Source: Pseudomonas sp. TTU2014-080ASC
Lineage (GTDB): Bacteria > Pseudomonadota > Gammaproteobacteria > Pseudomonadales > Pseudomonadaceae
Length of the DNA stretch: 64,000 nucleotides
Assembly (NCBI RefSeq): GCF_001446935.1
Contig: NZ_LKKK01000011.1
Span: forward strand, 806,001 to 870,000
Direction of reading: 5' to 3'
Shown here: piece by piece, positions 18,701 to 28,166 of the stretch
Numbering within the stretch: the stretch's first letter is position 1
Layout: each line of letters begins with the position of its first letter
Notes under the pieces: model-generated
Told to the model about the DNA's origin: nothing
Databases searched by the model: none
What the model saw: only the letters and a program-made list of their open reading frames with translations
Program-made: the position numbers and the translations under genes

Positions 18701-19651
18701 ATGCTGAGTCGCACGGCCTCTGATTTGTACTGGATGTCACGCTATCTGGAGCGCGCGGAAAACCTCGCACGCATGCTGGATGTGAGCTACTTGTTATCAC
18801 TGATGCCCCATGACGACCGCGGCAATGGTTTGGAAGAACTGACCATGCCCCTGGTGATCACGGGCACGCTGGAAGACTATCAGGTGCGTTACGGTGAGCT
18901 GCATGCTGAGCGCATGCTGCACTTTTTCGCCCTGGATGCGAGCAATCCGGCCAGCATCTACTGCTGCCTGCAAGCAGCACGGACAAACGCCCATGCGGTG
19001 CGCGGGCGGATTACGGCCGATATGTGGGAGAACATCAACGCCAGCTGGCTGGAAGTGCGCGGTATGGCCGATCAGGGCCTGGGCAGCTATGGCATCAGCC
19101 GCTTCTGCGAGTGGGTGAAAGAGCGTTCGCACCTGTTCAGAGGCGCGACCTTCGGCACCATCATGCGTGGTGATCCATACCGTTTTATTCGCCTGGGAAC
19201 CTTTATTGAGCGCGCGGACAACACCCTGCGCCTGCTCGATGCCCGTTATGAAATGCTTGGTGAGGACATCGACGAAATCGATGGCCGCCCAGCTCGCAGT
19301 TACTACCAATGGACGGCGCTGTTGCGGGCGCTGTCATCTTTCGAGGCATTTGCCGAGATTTATCTCGGCTCGCCCGGCACCCGCAAGGTGTCCGAGCTGT
19401 TGTTGCTGCGCCCGGAACTGCCCCGTTCGCTGCGCTCATGCATGGATGAACTGAGCCAGATCCTCGCCAGTATTCCCGGTGAGAACGGCCGCCCGGCCCA
19501 GCGTTTAGCGGCGGAGCTGGTGGCACGCCTGAGCTATACCAGCATTGATGAAGTGCTGGATGAAGGTCTGCACACCTGGCTCACCGGATTTATCCAGCAG
19601 ATTCGCCTGCTGGCTCAAGCCATCCACAGCTCCTATCTGGAGGTCGCATGA
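18701..19651 (+). CDS. Alpha-E domain protein (DUF403)
   Basis: This 316-residue, mostly helical protein begins MLSRTASDLYWMSRYLERAEN, the alpha-E family signature, with FIERADNTLRLLDARYEML near the middle. Its function is unknown, but it almost always accompanies circularly permuted ATP-grasp and transglutaminase genes, as here. The ATG at 18701 follows AAGAGGA. Its stop overlaps the next gene (ATGA). Confidence 0.88.
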   Translation: MLSRTASDLYWMSRYLERAENLARMLDVSYLLSLMPHDDRGNGLEELTMPLVITGTLEDYQVRYGELHAERMLHFFALDASNPASIYCCLQAARTNAHAVRGRITADMWENINASWLEVRGMADQGLGSYGISRFCEWVKERSHLFRGATFGTIMRGDPYRFIRLGTFIERADNTLRLLDARYEMLGEDIDEIDGRPARSYYQWTALLRALSSFEAFAEIYLGSPGTRKVSELLLLRPELPRSLRSCMDELSQILASIPGENGRPAQRLAAELVARLSYTSIDEVLDEGLHTWLTGFIQQIRLLAQAIHSSYLEVA

Positions 19652-20445
19652 GACTCTCAATCAGCCACGACACCACCTATCACTATGAAGATCAGGTACG
19701 CACCAGCATTCAGTATCTGCGTATGACGCCCCACAAAAGTGAGCGCCAGCAGGTATTGAGCTGGACGCTGGAGTTGCCGCGCCCGGCGCGTCCGCAGCTC
19801 GATCCTTACGGCAACATTCTGCACGTGCTGACGCTGGATGAGCCGCATGAGTCTATTGTCATCCGCGCCAAGGGCGAGGTGGATATTGATGATCTGCGTG
19901 AAGCCGAACATGAAGCCGGATCACCCTTGCCGTTCCTGCGCTCAACCCGGTTGACCACGGCTGATGAAGCGCTGCGTGAATTTGCCATCATCAATAGCGG
20001 AGGGCGGCGCGACCGCACTGGGATGATCGACCTGATGCACGCGCTGAACGAGCACATTGCCTATCAGCCGGGCGCTACAGCGGTGGATACCAGCGCGGCG
20101 GAATCATTTGCCGGGCGTAAGGGGGTGTGTCAGGACCACGCCCATACGTTTCTGGCTTGTGCCCGCAGCTTGGGAGTTCCTGCGCGTTATGTGTCCGGCT
20201 ACCTGTTCACTGAAAGTGAGGAACATCTGGCCAGCCACGCTTGGGCGGAAGCCTGGTTGGATGACGGTTGGTACAGCTTTGACGTGACGAACAGCCTGGC
20301 CCGACCGGAGCGACACCTGAAACTGGCAGTCGGTCTGGATTATCTCGATGCCTGCCCGGTGCGCGGTATGCGCCGTGGCGGCGGGGCTGAGCAGATGCAC
20401 GCCAAGGTTGAGGTTGCATCGCTAATGCAGGCGCATCAGCAGTAA
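19648..20445 (+). CDS. Transglutaminase-like cysteine peptidase family protein
   Basis: This 265-residue protein has an N-terminal beta domain (DUF2126-type MRLSISHDTTYHYED) and a transglutaminase core with the triad Cys161 (GVCQDH), His197 (HAWAEAW) and Asp212 (FDVTN). It has no signal peptide. It overlaps the alpha-E gene by four bases. In this conserved trio it may cleave or exchange the amide bond made by the ATP-grasp enzyme; this is inferred. Confidence 0.9.
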   Translation: MRLSISHDTTYHYEDQVRTSIQYLRMTPHKSERQQVLSWTLELPRPARPQLDPYGNILHVLTLDEPHESIVIRAKGEVDIDDLREAEHEAGSPLPFLRSTRLTTADEALREFAIINSGGRRDRTGMIDLMHALNEHIAYQPGATAVDTSAAESFAGRKGVCQDHAHTFLACARSLGVPARYVSGYLFTESEEHLASHAWAEAWLDDGWYSFDVTNSLARPERHLKLAVGLDYLDACPVRGMRRGGGAEQMHAKVEVASLMQAHQQ

Positions 20446-20551
20446 CGACTGGTCCGATGGACGGTTGCAATTACTACCAACGAACGATGGTGATAGCTGA
20501 CGCATCGGGGAATATGGGGTGACTGTCGTTCATTGAATACGAGGTCACCCC

Positions 20552-21151
20552 ATGAGTGCTTTAACCACGTTGCGCCAACTGTCTGGATTACCTGCGGCTC
20601 CGGCTGCTTTGAGCGAGTCGGCGCTGATCATTGTGGATGCGCAGAATACCTATCGCACTGGCGTTATGGCGCTTGAAGGCGTGGAAGCCGCGCTCGATCA
20701 ATGCAAGCTGCTGCTGGAGCGTGCGCGTCAGGCTGGCATTCCGGTCATTCATATTCAGCACGATGCGGGCGAGGGTTCACCATATGACATCAGCGCTGAG
20801 ATTGGTGCGATTGCCGATAAAGTTGCGCCGATTAGCGGTGAGCCGGTAATCGTCAAACACTACCCAAGCTCCTTTGTGCAGACCGACTTGCATGAGCAAC
20901 TCCAAAAGATCGGAGTTAAGAACCTGATCATCAGCGGGTTTATGACCCATATGTGCATCAACTCAACCGCGCGCGGAGCCTTTAGCTTGGGCTATTCCGT
21001 TTTGGTAGCTGCCGACACCACCGCAACTCGGGCACTGCCTGCTATTGATGGCGCAGCTGTGAGTGCCGCAGACGTACAGCGCAGCGCGCTGGCCATGTTG
21101 GGCGATCTGTTTGCAGTGGTGGTTCCGCGTCAGGCTGATATTCCTGACTGA
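20552..21151 (+). CDS. Isochorismatase-family cysteine hydrolase
   Basis: This 199-residue hydrolase has the isochorismatase triad: Asp29 (IVDAQNTY), a Lys near 110 (VIVKHYPSSF) and Cys135 (THMCINSTARGAF), after a cis-peptide-type ISGFMTH. Members hydrolyse small amides (nicotinamide, ureas, carbamates); the substrate here is unknown. It is transcribed alone, with a GAGGTCACC leader before the ATG. Confidence 0.85.
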   Translation: MSALTTLRQLSGLPAAPAALSESALIIVDAQNTYRTGVMALEGVEAALDQCKLLLERARQAGIPVIHIQHDAGEGSPYDISAEIGAIADKVAPISGEPVIVKHYPSSFVQTDLHEQLQKIGVKNLIISGFMTHMCINSTARGAFSLGYSVLVAADTTATRALPAIDGAAVSAADVQRSALAMLGDLFAVVVPRQADIPD

Positions 21152-21229
21152 GTGCTTCGGATCGGCCTCAGCTAGTGCAGCAAAGGCGCTGTTTTAAAGA
21201 GTGTTGCGGTGAGTACCGTTTCAGCCTAA

Positions 21230-22045
21230 TCAATCCGGCGCGCCGAGCTGCTTTCTGCCAGCCATATGTCTGAGATAACTGATCAGGTCGCCAAGGGCCT
21301 GATCACTCAATACTTCAGCGGAAAAGCTTGGCATTCGCCCTTGAGGCCATTGCCGCAGGCTTTGCGGGTCGCGGATGTACTGGTACAGAAAGTTGCCACT
21401 GAAATACTCCGTCGGGTTATACGGCACATTCAGGTCAGGGCCAAACTGCGCATCGCCCTCACCATTAAGCGTGTGGCAAGCCAAGCAGTTCTTCTGAAAC
21501 TGGATAAAGCCATTGTTTACGGCGACATCGGCCTGCGGGGCGGGCAGAAGCTTGGGGAAACGCTCATCGACGGGGGCCAACTGGCGGATAGCGGCTACCT
21601 GAAATGGCCATTGCTCAGGGCCAATTTGGCTGGCGGCCGGGTTTTGCCATACCAGATAGAAGGGGCCTGCGCTGGGTTTGTGTTGACTGATGCGGGGCCA
21701 GGGTTGCGCGGGGTCTTCAATGGCCAGCCAAGCTTTGCTGCCGGTGGCACTAAGTAAAGGAGCTGCCGGTATTTCTGCGGCGAATCCATCGGTTGCCTGT
21801 ACTTGCAGGTGATCACCGGCGTTAACCCCATCAAGTAATGCCGCGATCGGCACCGCACGGTAGCGCATGGTGCGTTTATAGGTGACGTCGTCGGCTATCT
21901 CGATCAACTGAGTTTGAGGGTGTTCGAGCAGCGCTTCGGTGCTGAGTGCTTTACTGGCGGAACCGAGCTCAAGGCGCAGTACCGCGGCATACAGTGGGCT
22001 GCTGACAGCAAGCGTCAGCAGCACTAGGGCCAGATGTTTTCTCAA
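21230..22045 (-). CDS. Periplasmic monohaem c-type cytochrome with an N-terminal extra domain
   Basis: This 271-residue exported protein has signal peptide MRKHLALVLLTLAVSSPLYA. About 150 residues resembling a molybdopterin-oxidoreductase-type beta domain follow. A C-terminal cytochrome c domain carries the haem motif CLACH (187-191) and the likely axial Met238 in GRMPSF. It is probably an electron carrier. It overlaps the upstream rhodanese gene (ATGA), so both are made from one message. The redox partner is not visible here. Confidence 0.8.
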   Translation of the reverse strand: MRKHLALVLLTLAVSSPLYAAVLRLELGSASKALSTEALLEHPQTQLIEIADDVTYKRTMRYRAVPIAALLDGVNAGDHLQVQATDGFAAEIPAAPLLSATGSKAWLAIEDPAQPWPRISQHKPSAGPFYLVWQNPAASQIGPEQWPFQVAAIRQLAPVDERFPKLLPAPQADVAVNNGFIQFQKNCLACHTLNGEGDAQFGPDLNVPYNPTEYFSGNFLYQYIRDPQSLRQWPQGRMPSFSAEVLSDQALGDLISYLRHMAGRKQLGAPD

Positions 22046-22398
22046 TCCTGTAATTCCAACGCGTCTTTCAGTTCTTTATAACCGCCTGCGTTAATCACGT
22101 GGGTGTAACCCAGCGCCCGTAAGCTGTCGAGGGCGATGCCTGAGCGGCGGCCGCTACGGCAATAGAGGACGATTGTGGTGTCTTTATCCGGGGCCAGCGT
22201 AGTGATTTGCTCGGCGATGTGTTCGTAGCTGATGTTTTCCGCGCCGTCCAATGCTCCTTCAGCGAATTCGGCCTCAGTTCGAACATCAATCAGTACGGTT
22301 TCAGGGGATTGCAGGGCATCCACAGCGGCGGTGATTTCCGCTTCGCCGGCAAATAGTGTGGTGCTGAAGAGCAGTGCAGCTGCAGCTAATGAACGCAT
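22042..22398 (-). CDS. Exported single-domain rhodanese-like protein
   Basis: This 118-residue periplasmic rhodanese has signal peptide MRSLAAAALLFSTTLFAGEA, then VLIDVRTEAEFAEGAL and the active loop YCRSGRRSG with catalytic Cys80. It probably moves sulfane sulfur or binds thiosulfate in the periplasm. Its stop overlaps the cytochrome gene by four bases. Thiosulfate or sulfide oxidation is a possible shared role, but is not shown. Confidence 0.85.
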   Translation of the reverse strand: MRSLAAAALLFSTTLFAGEAEITAAVDALQSPETVLIDVRTEAEFAEGALDGAENISYEHIAEQITTLAPDKDTTIVLYCRSGRRSGIALDSLRALGYTHVINAGGYKELKDALELQD

Positions 22399-22522
22399 GG
22401 CAGAAACTCCGTAGCAGGACGGAGACTACCCTAGCATGGCTTACGCCTGGCTGCGCGTTTCGCAGTAATGGATACGCGGCTTGCCTGTTTGCGCATCGGC
22501 AGACAAGGCAGCCGCGCCAACA

Positions 22523-22618
22523 TCAGCTAACGAGTTGGGTCAGATTGGGCAGGATCAGAACAACGGCGGTGGCAAAGACAATCATGCCGGCCTGGCGAAT
22601 TTTGATTGAGTTATGCAT
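22523..22618 (-). CDS. Possible 31-residue single-helix membrane peptide
   Basis: This small frame begins MHNSIKIRQAGMIVFATAVV and continues ILPNLTQLVS, a basic start followed by one membrane helix. It lies about 125 bases upstream of the rhodanese gene on the same strand. The ribosome-binding site is weak, so it may not be translated. No function can be assigned. Confidence 0.35.
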   Translation of the reverse strand: MHNSIKIRQAGMIVFATAVVLILPNLTQLVS

Positions 22619-23054
22619 GGCGATTGGCCTGTTGTTTTTTACGGCGCAGTCACGCGCTGTTTATTCAGCGCTGTATAGACCTGGCCTCGGATTGATCAAG
22701 TAAGCGCCCCGGCAAAACCCGGCGGCAGCGTGGTTATAGATGGCTCCACGGCTGAAAGAGTCACCTTTTTGAACTCTAGAATTCAGGCTGCGTGACCATA
22801 GATGCATTACTTCCTAAAAGGTGACCGCTGCGTCATTTTCAGTTATGACAAATGACGCCAAATCGGGCTTCGCCTCAGGCGGCAGAGCGGTTTCGCTGCA
22901 GCTTTCGGATTGCGACCGTTTGTCTGAGCGCAGGTGTCAATTGCCCTGAGCGCTTCGGTCATTGAGCCTTGAGAGCGGCGGCGTAAGGTAAGCCAACCTA
23001 ACAAGAACAGGCGCGTATAGCGCTGCGCCTAACCACTGCAAGTCTGAGGACGCC
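22619..23054. other. Leader region of the thiolase operon
   Basis: There is no convincing gene in these 436 bases. GTCACCTTTT at 22760-22769 and AAAAGGTGAC at 22816-22825 form a 10-bp inverted repeat 46 bases apart, a possible operator or large hairpin. The stretch must contain the promoter for the beta-oxidation genes. Confidence 0.5.
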
Positions 23055-24260
23055 ATGACCGAAGCATTTATTTTCGATGCGGTGCGCACGCCCCGCGGCA
23101 AGGGCAAGAAGGACGGATCGCTGCACAGCGTCAAGCCAGTTGACTTGGTCGCTGGCTTGCTAAAGGCCCTGCAAACGCGCAACAACCTCGACACCAGCCA
23201 GGTTGATGATGTGGTGCTCGGCTGCGTTACGCCTATTGGTGATCAGGGCGCAGATATCGCTAAAACCGCTGCCATGGTCGCGGATTGGGATGTGAGTGTC
23301 TCGGGTGTACAGCTCAACCGCTTCTGCGCCTCGGGCCTTGAAGCGGTGAACATCGGCGCAATGAAGGTGCGCTCCGGCTTTGAGGATCTGGTTGTAGTCG
23401 GCGGCGTGGAGTCCATGTCCCGCGTACCGATGGGCTCCGATGGCGGCGCCTGGGTGATGGACCCGGCCACCAACATGCACACCCATTTCACGCCGCAAGG
23501 CATCGGTGCCGACCTGATCGCTACGCTGGAAGGTTTCAGCCGCGAAGATGTCGACAACTTCGCTTTGCGCTCCCAGCAGAAGGCGGCGCGCGCCAGCAAA
23601 GACGGCAGTTTTAAAAAGTCGCTGGTTTCGGTTACCGATCAAAACGGCATCGTGCTGTTGGATCACGACGAATTTATCCGTGGCGACTCCACCCTAGAAG
23701 GCCTCGGCAAGCTCAAACCGAGCTTCGAGATGATGGGGCAGATGGGCTTTGATAGCACCGCCTTGCAGGTCTACAGCCACGTAGAGCAGATCAACCACGT
23801 GCATACGCCGGGCAACAGTTCGGGCATCGTTGACGGCTCGGCGCTGATGCTGATCGGCTCTGAGGCCAAGGGCAAAGAGCTGGGACTTAAACCGCGCGCG
23901 CGTATCGTCGCCACCGCTGTCACCAGTACCGACCCAACCATCATGCTTACCGGCCCGGCTCCGGCTACGCGCAAGGCACTGGCCAAAGCCGGCCTGAGCG
24001 TTGAAGACATCGACCTGTTCGAGGTCAACGAAGCCTTCGCTTCGGTCGTCATGAAGTTTATGAAGGACATGGGCGTCAGCGAAGACAAAGTCAACGTCAA
24101 CGGCGGCTCCATCGCGATGGGCCACCCGCTGGGCGCAACCGGTTGCGCCATCCTCGGCACGCTGCTGGACGAGCTTGAGGCGCGTCAGTTGCGCTACGGC
24201 CTGGCCACCCTGTGTGTGGGCGGCGGCATGGGTATCGCCACCATCATCGAACGTATCTGA
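23055..24260 (+). CDS. Acetyl-CoA C-acyltransferase (thiolase)
   Basis: This thiolase either splits 3-ketoacyl-CoA in beta-oxidation or condenses acetyl-CoA. The 401-residue protein has the nucleophile Cys91 in [11 protein letters not shown], His357 in GHPLGATGC and the second catalytic Cys387 in CVGGGMGIA. It is followed 52 bases later by a fused hydratase-dehydrogenase, so the pair forms a fatty acyl-CoA degradation operon. Confidence 0.92.
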   Translation: MTEAFIFDAVRTPRGKGKKDGSLHSVKPVDLVAGLLKALQTRNNLDTSQVDDVVLGCVTPIGDQGADIAKTAAMVADWDVSVSGVQLNRFCASGLEAVNIGAMKVRSGFEDLVVVGGVESMSRVPMGSDGGAWVMDPATNMHTHFTPQGIGADLIATLEGFSREDVDNFALRSQQKAARASKDGSFKKSLVSVTDQNGIVLLDHDEFIRGDSTLEGLGKLKPSFEMMGQMGFDSTALQVYSHVEQINHVHTPGNSSGIVDGSALMLIGSEAKGKELGLKPRARIVATAVTSTDPTIMLTGPAPATRKALAKAGLSVEDIDLFEVNEAFASVVMKFMKDMGVSEDKVNVNGGSIAMGHPLGATGCAILGTLLDELEARQLRYGLATLCVGGGMGIATIIERI

Positions 24261-24312
24261 GCGCAACGGGATAGCCCGGTGCTTAAGCACATTTGGCAAG
24301 AGAACTCTAACA

Positions 24313-26457
24313 ATGACTGACGCCATTCGTTATGAAAAAGGTCAGGACAATATCGTCGTCCTGACCATGGATATGCCCGGCCAGAGCGCCAACACCATGA
24401 ACGCCGTGTATCGCGAGGCGATGGGCGCAGTGGTGGATCGCCTTGAGGCGGAAAAAGACAGCATCGCCGGGGTGATTTTGACCTCTGCAAAAAAGACCTT
24501 CTTTGCCGGTGGCGATTTGGGGGAGTTGATCAAAGTCACCAAGGCCGATGCCAAAGACTTCTACGAGATGATCCTGCGCATCAAAGGCCAGCTGCGCCGT
24601 CTGGAAACCCTCGGCAAACCGGTTGTGGCAGCGATCAACGGCGCTGCTCTGGGCGGCGGTTGGGAAATCGCATTGGCCTGTCATCACCGGATCGCGCTGG
24701 ATAACCCAAGCGTGCAACTGGGCCTGCCGGAAGTCACTCTCGGCCTGTTGCCGGGCGGTGGCGGGGTGGTGCGCATGGTGCGCCTGCTGGGGCTGGAAAA
24801 ATCACTACCGTATCTGGCAGAAGGTAAAAAGGTGCGCCCGGATGCAGCGCTGAAAGCAGGGCTGATCCATGAATTGGCCACTGATGTAGACGACATGCTA
24901 GCCAAGGCACGCGCTTGGATCGCAGCCAACCCGACAGCGGTGCAGCCATGGGATGTTAAAGGCTACAAAATCCCCGGCGGCACACCGTCCACCCCAAGCG
25001 TGGCACAGATGCTGGCCATTGCCCCGAGCGTGCTGCGCGACAAAACCAAAGGCTGCTTCCCTGCGCCGGAGAAGATCATGTGCGCTGCTGTGGAAGGCGC
25101 GCAGGTGGACTTCGACACCGCACAGATCATCGAAGCCCGTTACTTCACTGAGCTGACCACCGGTCAAGTGGCCAAAAACATGATTGGCACCTTCTGGTTC
25201 CAGCTCAACGAAATCAACGCCGGTGGCTCCCGTCCGCAAGGCTTTGCGCCGTACGTGACCAAGAAGGTCGGCGTGCTCGGCGCGGGCATGATGGGCGCAG
25301 GTATCGCCTACGTCTCTGCGGCTGCCGGGATCGACGTCGTGCTCAAAGACGTTTCAGTGGAAGCGGCAGAGAAGGGAAAGAGCTATTCCGCCAAGCTGCT
25401 GGATAAGAAAGTCAGCCGTGGCCATATGACCGCTGAGAAGCGCGATGCGGTGCTGGCGCGGATCAAAACCACCGATAAAGAAGCTGACTTCGAAGGTTGC
25501 GATTTGATCATCGAAGCGGTGTTTGAAGACCGTGAACTGAAAGCTAAGGTCACCGCAGCAGCAGAATCTGCGGCCCTGAGTGATGCGGTAATCGCCTCCA
25601 ACACCTCAACGCTGCCTATCACAGGCCTGGCCAATGCGGTGCAGAAGCAGGACAAATTCATCGGTCTGCACTTCTTCAGCCCGGTCGACAAAATGCCGCT
25701 AGTGGAAATCATCAAAGGCGCCAACACCAGCGATGAAACCCTGGCTCGTGGTTTTGACTACGTGATGCAGATTAAGAAAACGCCGATTGTGGTCAACGAC
25801 AGCCGTGGTTTCTTCACCTCCCGCGTGTTCGGCACCTTCACCAACGAAGGTCTGGCCATGCTGGGGGAGGGCGTGTCTGCTGCAATGATCGAGAACGAGG
25901 CGCGCAAAGCCGGCATGCCGGTTGGCCCTCTGGCGATCAGTGACGAAGTGTCCATGAGCCTGATGGATCACATTCGCAAGCAGACCATCAAAGACCTGGC
26001 TGCCGAAGGTAAGCAGATCCCGGATCATCCGGCTTATGCGGTGATCGACCTGATGCTCAACGAATACAAGCGTCCGGGCAAAGCCGCTGGTAGGGGCTTC
26101 TACGAGTATCCGGCTGGCGGTAAGAAATTCCTCTGGCCTGAGCTGAAAGCGCGTTTCGAGAAGGCCGACGCGCAGATTTCGCAGGAGGACGTCCGCGACC
26201 GCATCCTGTTTATCCAAGCCATCGAAACCGTGCGCTGCGTGGAAGAGGACGTGCTCAAGTCGGTTGCTGACGCCAATATCGGCTCCATCTTCGGCATTGG
26301 CTTTGCCGCCTGGACCGGCGGTGCGCTGCAGTTCATCAACCAGTACGGCATTAAGGACTTCGTGGCCCGCGCCCAATATCTGGCTGAACAATATGGCGAT
26401 CGCTTCCTACCACCAGCTTTGTTACTGGAGAAGGCGGCCAAAGGCGAGCATTTCTAA
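24313..26457 (+). CDS. Fused enoyl-CoA hydratase / 3-hydroxyacyl-CoA dehydrogenase (FadJ/FadB-like)
   Basis: This 714-residue bifunctional beta-oxidation enzyme has an N-terminal crotonase domain with the oxyanion segments FFAGGDLGEL and NGAALGGGWE and the ELGLPEV-like QLGLPEVTLGLLPGGGG. Next comes the NAD-binding GVLGAGMMGAGIAYVSA (about 320) and the dehydrogenase core IGLHFFSPVDKMPLVEII. The C-terminal helical domain ends near KAAKGEHF. Start 24313 is used; the longer frame runs into the thiolase gene. It works with the thiolase upstream. Confidence 0.92.
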   Translation: MTDAIRYEKGQDNIVVLTMDMPGQSANTMNAVYREAMGAVVDRLEAEKDSIAGVILTSAKKTFFAGGDLGELIKVTKADAKDFYEMILRIKGQLRRLETLGKPVVAAINGAALGGGWEIALACHHRIALDNPSVQLGLPEVTLGLLPGGGGVVRMVRLLGLEKSLPYLAEGKKVRPDAALKAGLIHELATDVDDMLAKARAWIAANPTAVQPWDVKGYKIPGGTPSTPSVAQMLAIAPSVLRDKTKGCFPAPEKIMCAAVEGAQVDFDTAQIIEARYFTELTTGQVAKNMIGTFWFQLNEINAGGSRPQGFAPYVTKKVGVLGAGMMGAGIAYVSAAAGIDVVLKDVSVEAAEKGKSYSAKLLDKKVSRGHMTAEKRDAVLARIKTTDKEADFEGCDLIIEAVFEDRELKAKVTAAAESAALSDAVIASNTSTLPITGLANAVQKQDKFIGLHFFSPVDKMPLVEIIKGANTSDETLARGFDYVMQIKKTPIVVNDSRGFFTSRVFGTFTNEGLAMLGEGVSAAMIENEARKAGMPVGPLAISDEVSMSLMDHIRKQTIKDLAAEGKQIPDHPAYAVIDLMLNEYKRPGKAAGRGFYEYPAGGKKFLWPELKARFEKADAQISQEDVRDRILFIQAIETVRCVEEDVLKSVADANIGSIFGIGFAAWTGGALQFINQYGIKDFVARAQYLAEQYGDRFLPPALLLEKAAKGEHF

Positions 26458-26484
26458 GGTTGGCTGAGTAAGGTGTTCAGACGA

Positions 26485-26516
26485 AAAACCGGCCCTAGTT
26501 AATCGGGCCGGTTTTT
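26485..26516. terminator. Bidirectional terminator between the beta-oxidation operon and pirin
   Basis: AAAACCGGCCC (26485-26495) pairs with GGGCCGGTTTT (26505-26515), with runs of A before and T after, so it can end both converging transcripts. Confidence 0.85.
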
Positions 26517-26543
26517 GTTACCGGATGAATCGCCTAAAGCAGA

Positions 26544-27434
26544 TTAACGCCACACCGGAATGGTACCGGAGGCAGTGCGGCGGTCACCGGCCTGTCTGAG
26601 GGTGCGGGCCAGTTCAGCAATGCGTTGTTCGCCTTTCTCCAGTGCCGCTGCAGATGAATGCACGGAGTAGCTGCCTAAGTGCAGCGGGTGTGGGTGAGGC
26701 ACGGCCGAGCCGAGTACAAACACGGCGTCTTCATCAGAAGGATTTTCCAGGTCAATGGCGGCGCTGCCGGCCGCAAATGTGGCCATTTCACCGGCATGCA
26801 GCGCAATGCCTGCCCCCAACTGCCCTTTGGCGATAGCCAGCCAGGCAAGGCTGTGACCGCTTGGTGGCTGATAAATCCAGTGTTCCCCGGCCTTTAAGGT
26901 AACCAGCAGGTAATTAATGCCTGCCGGAGCATTTACCGGACTGCGGCTACCTTGGTACTCCCCGATGATGACGCGGGCCGGGCCGTTTTCAGGAATGGAC
27001 TTGGCTTCGAAGTACTGACTTTCAGGCTGGCCGTTTTCCAGCTCTGGGGGAAGCGCCAGCCACAGCTGGAAGCCGGTCAGACGCGGGACGTTCTCCACGA
27101 TCATCTCTTTGCCATGCCAAACCCCGGCAGCGGCTTTCATCCACTCAACGCCGCCATAACTGATGGTCCCGGCACCAGACTCCGGAACGTCAAAGCGCAT
27201 GCTGCCCTCCGGCAGGACGGTGACAGTGGCAAGACCCGAGTGCGGATGCAGCGGCATAGAACCCAGTGCCTGAATATTTGCACCATGCGCCTTGAACAGA
27301 TCAAGAAACACAAAGGGCTTGAGAATTTGTCCCAAGTCGGATGGGCTCATCAAGCGAGTGATCGGCCCATGGCTGTGACCTTCCGTGACATGAATGACAG
27401 GCCTTGCGGATAAGGCACGGTTGCTGGTGTTCAT
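26544..27434 (-). CDS. Pirin-family protein
   Basis: This 296-residue bicupin has the pirin metal-site pattern in MPLHPHSGLATVTVLPEG and a second cupin downstream. Bacterial pirins include quercetin dioxygenase-like enzymes and redox-linked regulators; the role here is unknown. Start 27434 (MNTSNRAL) fits the family better than the upstream 27485. It is transcribed alone and shares the terminator at 26485. Confidence 0.85.
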   Translation of the reverse strand: MNTSNRALSARPVIHVTEGHSHGPITRLMSPSDLGQILKPFVFLDLFKAHGANIQALGSMPLHPHSGLATVTVLPEGSMRFDVPESGAGTISYGGVEWMKAAAGVWHGKEMIVENVPRLTGFQLWLALPPELENGQPESQYFEAKSIPENGPARVIIGEYQGSRSPVNAPAGINYLLVTLKAGEHWIYQPPSGHSLAWLAIAKGQLGAGIALHAGEMATFAAGSAAIDLENPSDEDAVFVLGSAVPHPHPLHLGSYSVHSSAAALEKGEQRIAELARTLRQAGDRRTASGTIPVWR

Positions 27435-27672
27435 CAAAGTGCGTCCTGCGATTGAATAGGGGGAGTGGGCAGTGTTCTGCTGCACTGAGTAGTGCGAATG
27501 CTGTCATCAAAAGCATACGTCCTGCCGGGCATTGACTAAGCGCAACAAGATGGCCGGCAGAGGCTCTGGAAAGCAGCTTTTGGCACATTAAGAGCAGCGC
27601 TTTCCGGGCGTCTGGTGGGAGAGCTGACGTTGCACCGCCAGCACTGTTCCCTCTCAGAGCTAAAACGATCTG

Positions 27673-27885
27673 CTACGCCGTACACGTCTGCTGTAGCGGG
27701 CAGCGCTTAACAAACTGCTCAATAGCGCTGTGCTCGCTGGCATCGGCCGGAATCGACAGTGTGGTGACGCTGCCGTCATTAAGGTGAATGGCTGCTTCTG
27801 TCTCAACATGCAGGCCACTCTGGTCAATGGTCGCGTGGCTGACGCGGTAGACGTTCGGCAGCCACAGCAATGACTTAATGCTCAC
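27673..27885 (-). CDS. Small hypothetical protein, 70 residues
   Basis: The product begins MSIKSLLWLPNVYRVSHATID, is soluble with alternating beta-like segments (LHVETEAAIHLNDGSV), and ends with a Cys-containing tail (RCPLQQTCTA). An AAGGAG-type site precedes the ATG. I do not recognise the family. It is followed on the same strand by nothing else until pirin, 240 bases away. Confidence 0.6.
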   Translation of the reverse strand: MSIKSLLWLPNVYRVSHATIDQSGLHVETEAAIHLNDGSVTTLSIPADASEHSAIEQFVKRCPLQQTCTA

Positions 27886-27903
27886 GGCGATACTCCTTAG
27901 CGA

Positions 27904-28065
27904 TTATTTGTCGCTTGGCTGCGGATTCTTCAGCGGTGTGTTCTGCACGCTGAGTGAGGGCTGAGCTGAGTGAGTCGATTTTGGCTGCGCGAAGTTGCCA
28001 TCGTGATGATGGAGGGTGTAGCTGGATGCAGTGGCAAGACTGGCGATGAAAGAGAAATTAAGCAT
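27904..28065 (-). CDS. Short exported or membrane-anchored peptide, 53 residues
   Basis: The peptide begins MLNFSFIASLATASS, has a His-rich middle (LHHHD) and a Pro/Ser/Gln-rich tail ending in PSDK. An AAAGGA site lies eight bases before the ATG. It is a likely paralogue of the peptide encoded at 28264-28428: both begin with M-(L/V)-N-(F/Y)-S-x-IASL and have a low-complexity tail of equal length. Function unknown. Confidence 0.5.
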   Translation of the reverse strand: MLNFSFIASLATASSYTLHHHDGNFAQPKSTHSAQPSLSVQNTPLKNPQPSDK

Positions 28066-28166
28066 GGTCTGATTCCTTTGCTAACCAGGGCGACTGGCCC
28101 GATGAGTCAATAATCTGCCTAAGCTCGGCACTGAGAGTGCCTAACAGAGGGGAAGGCTGAATCAAT

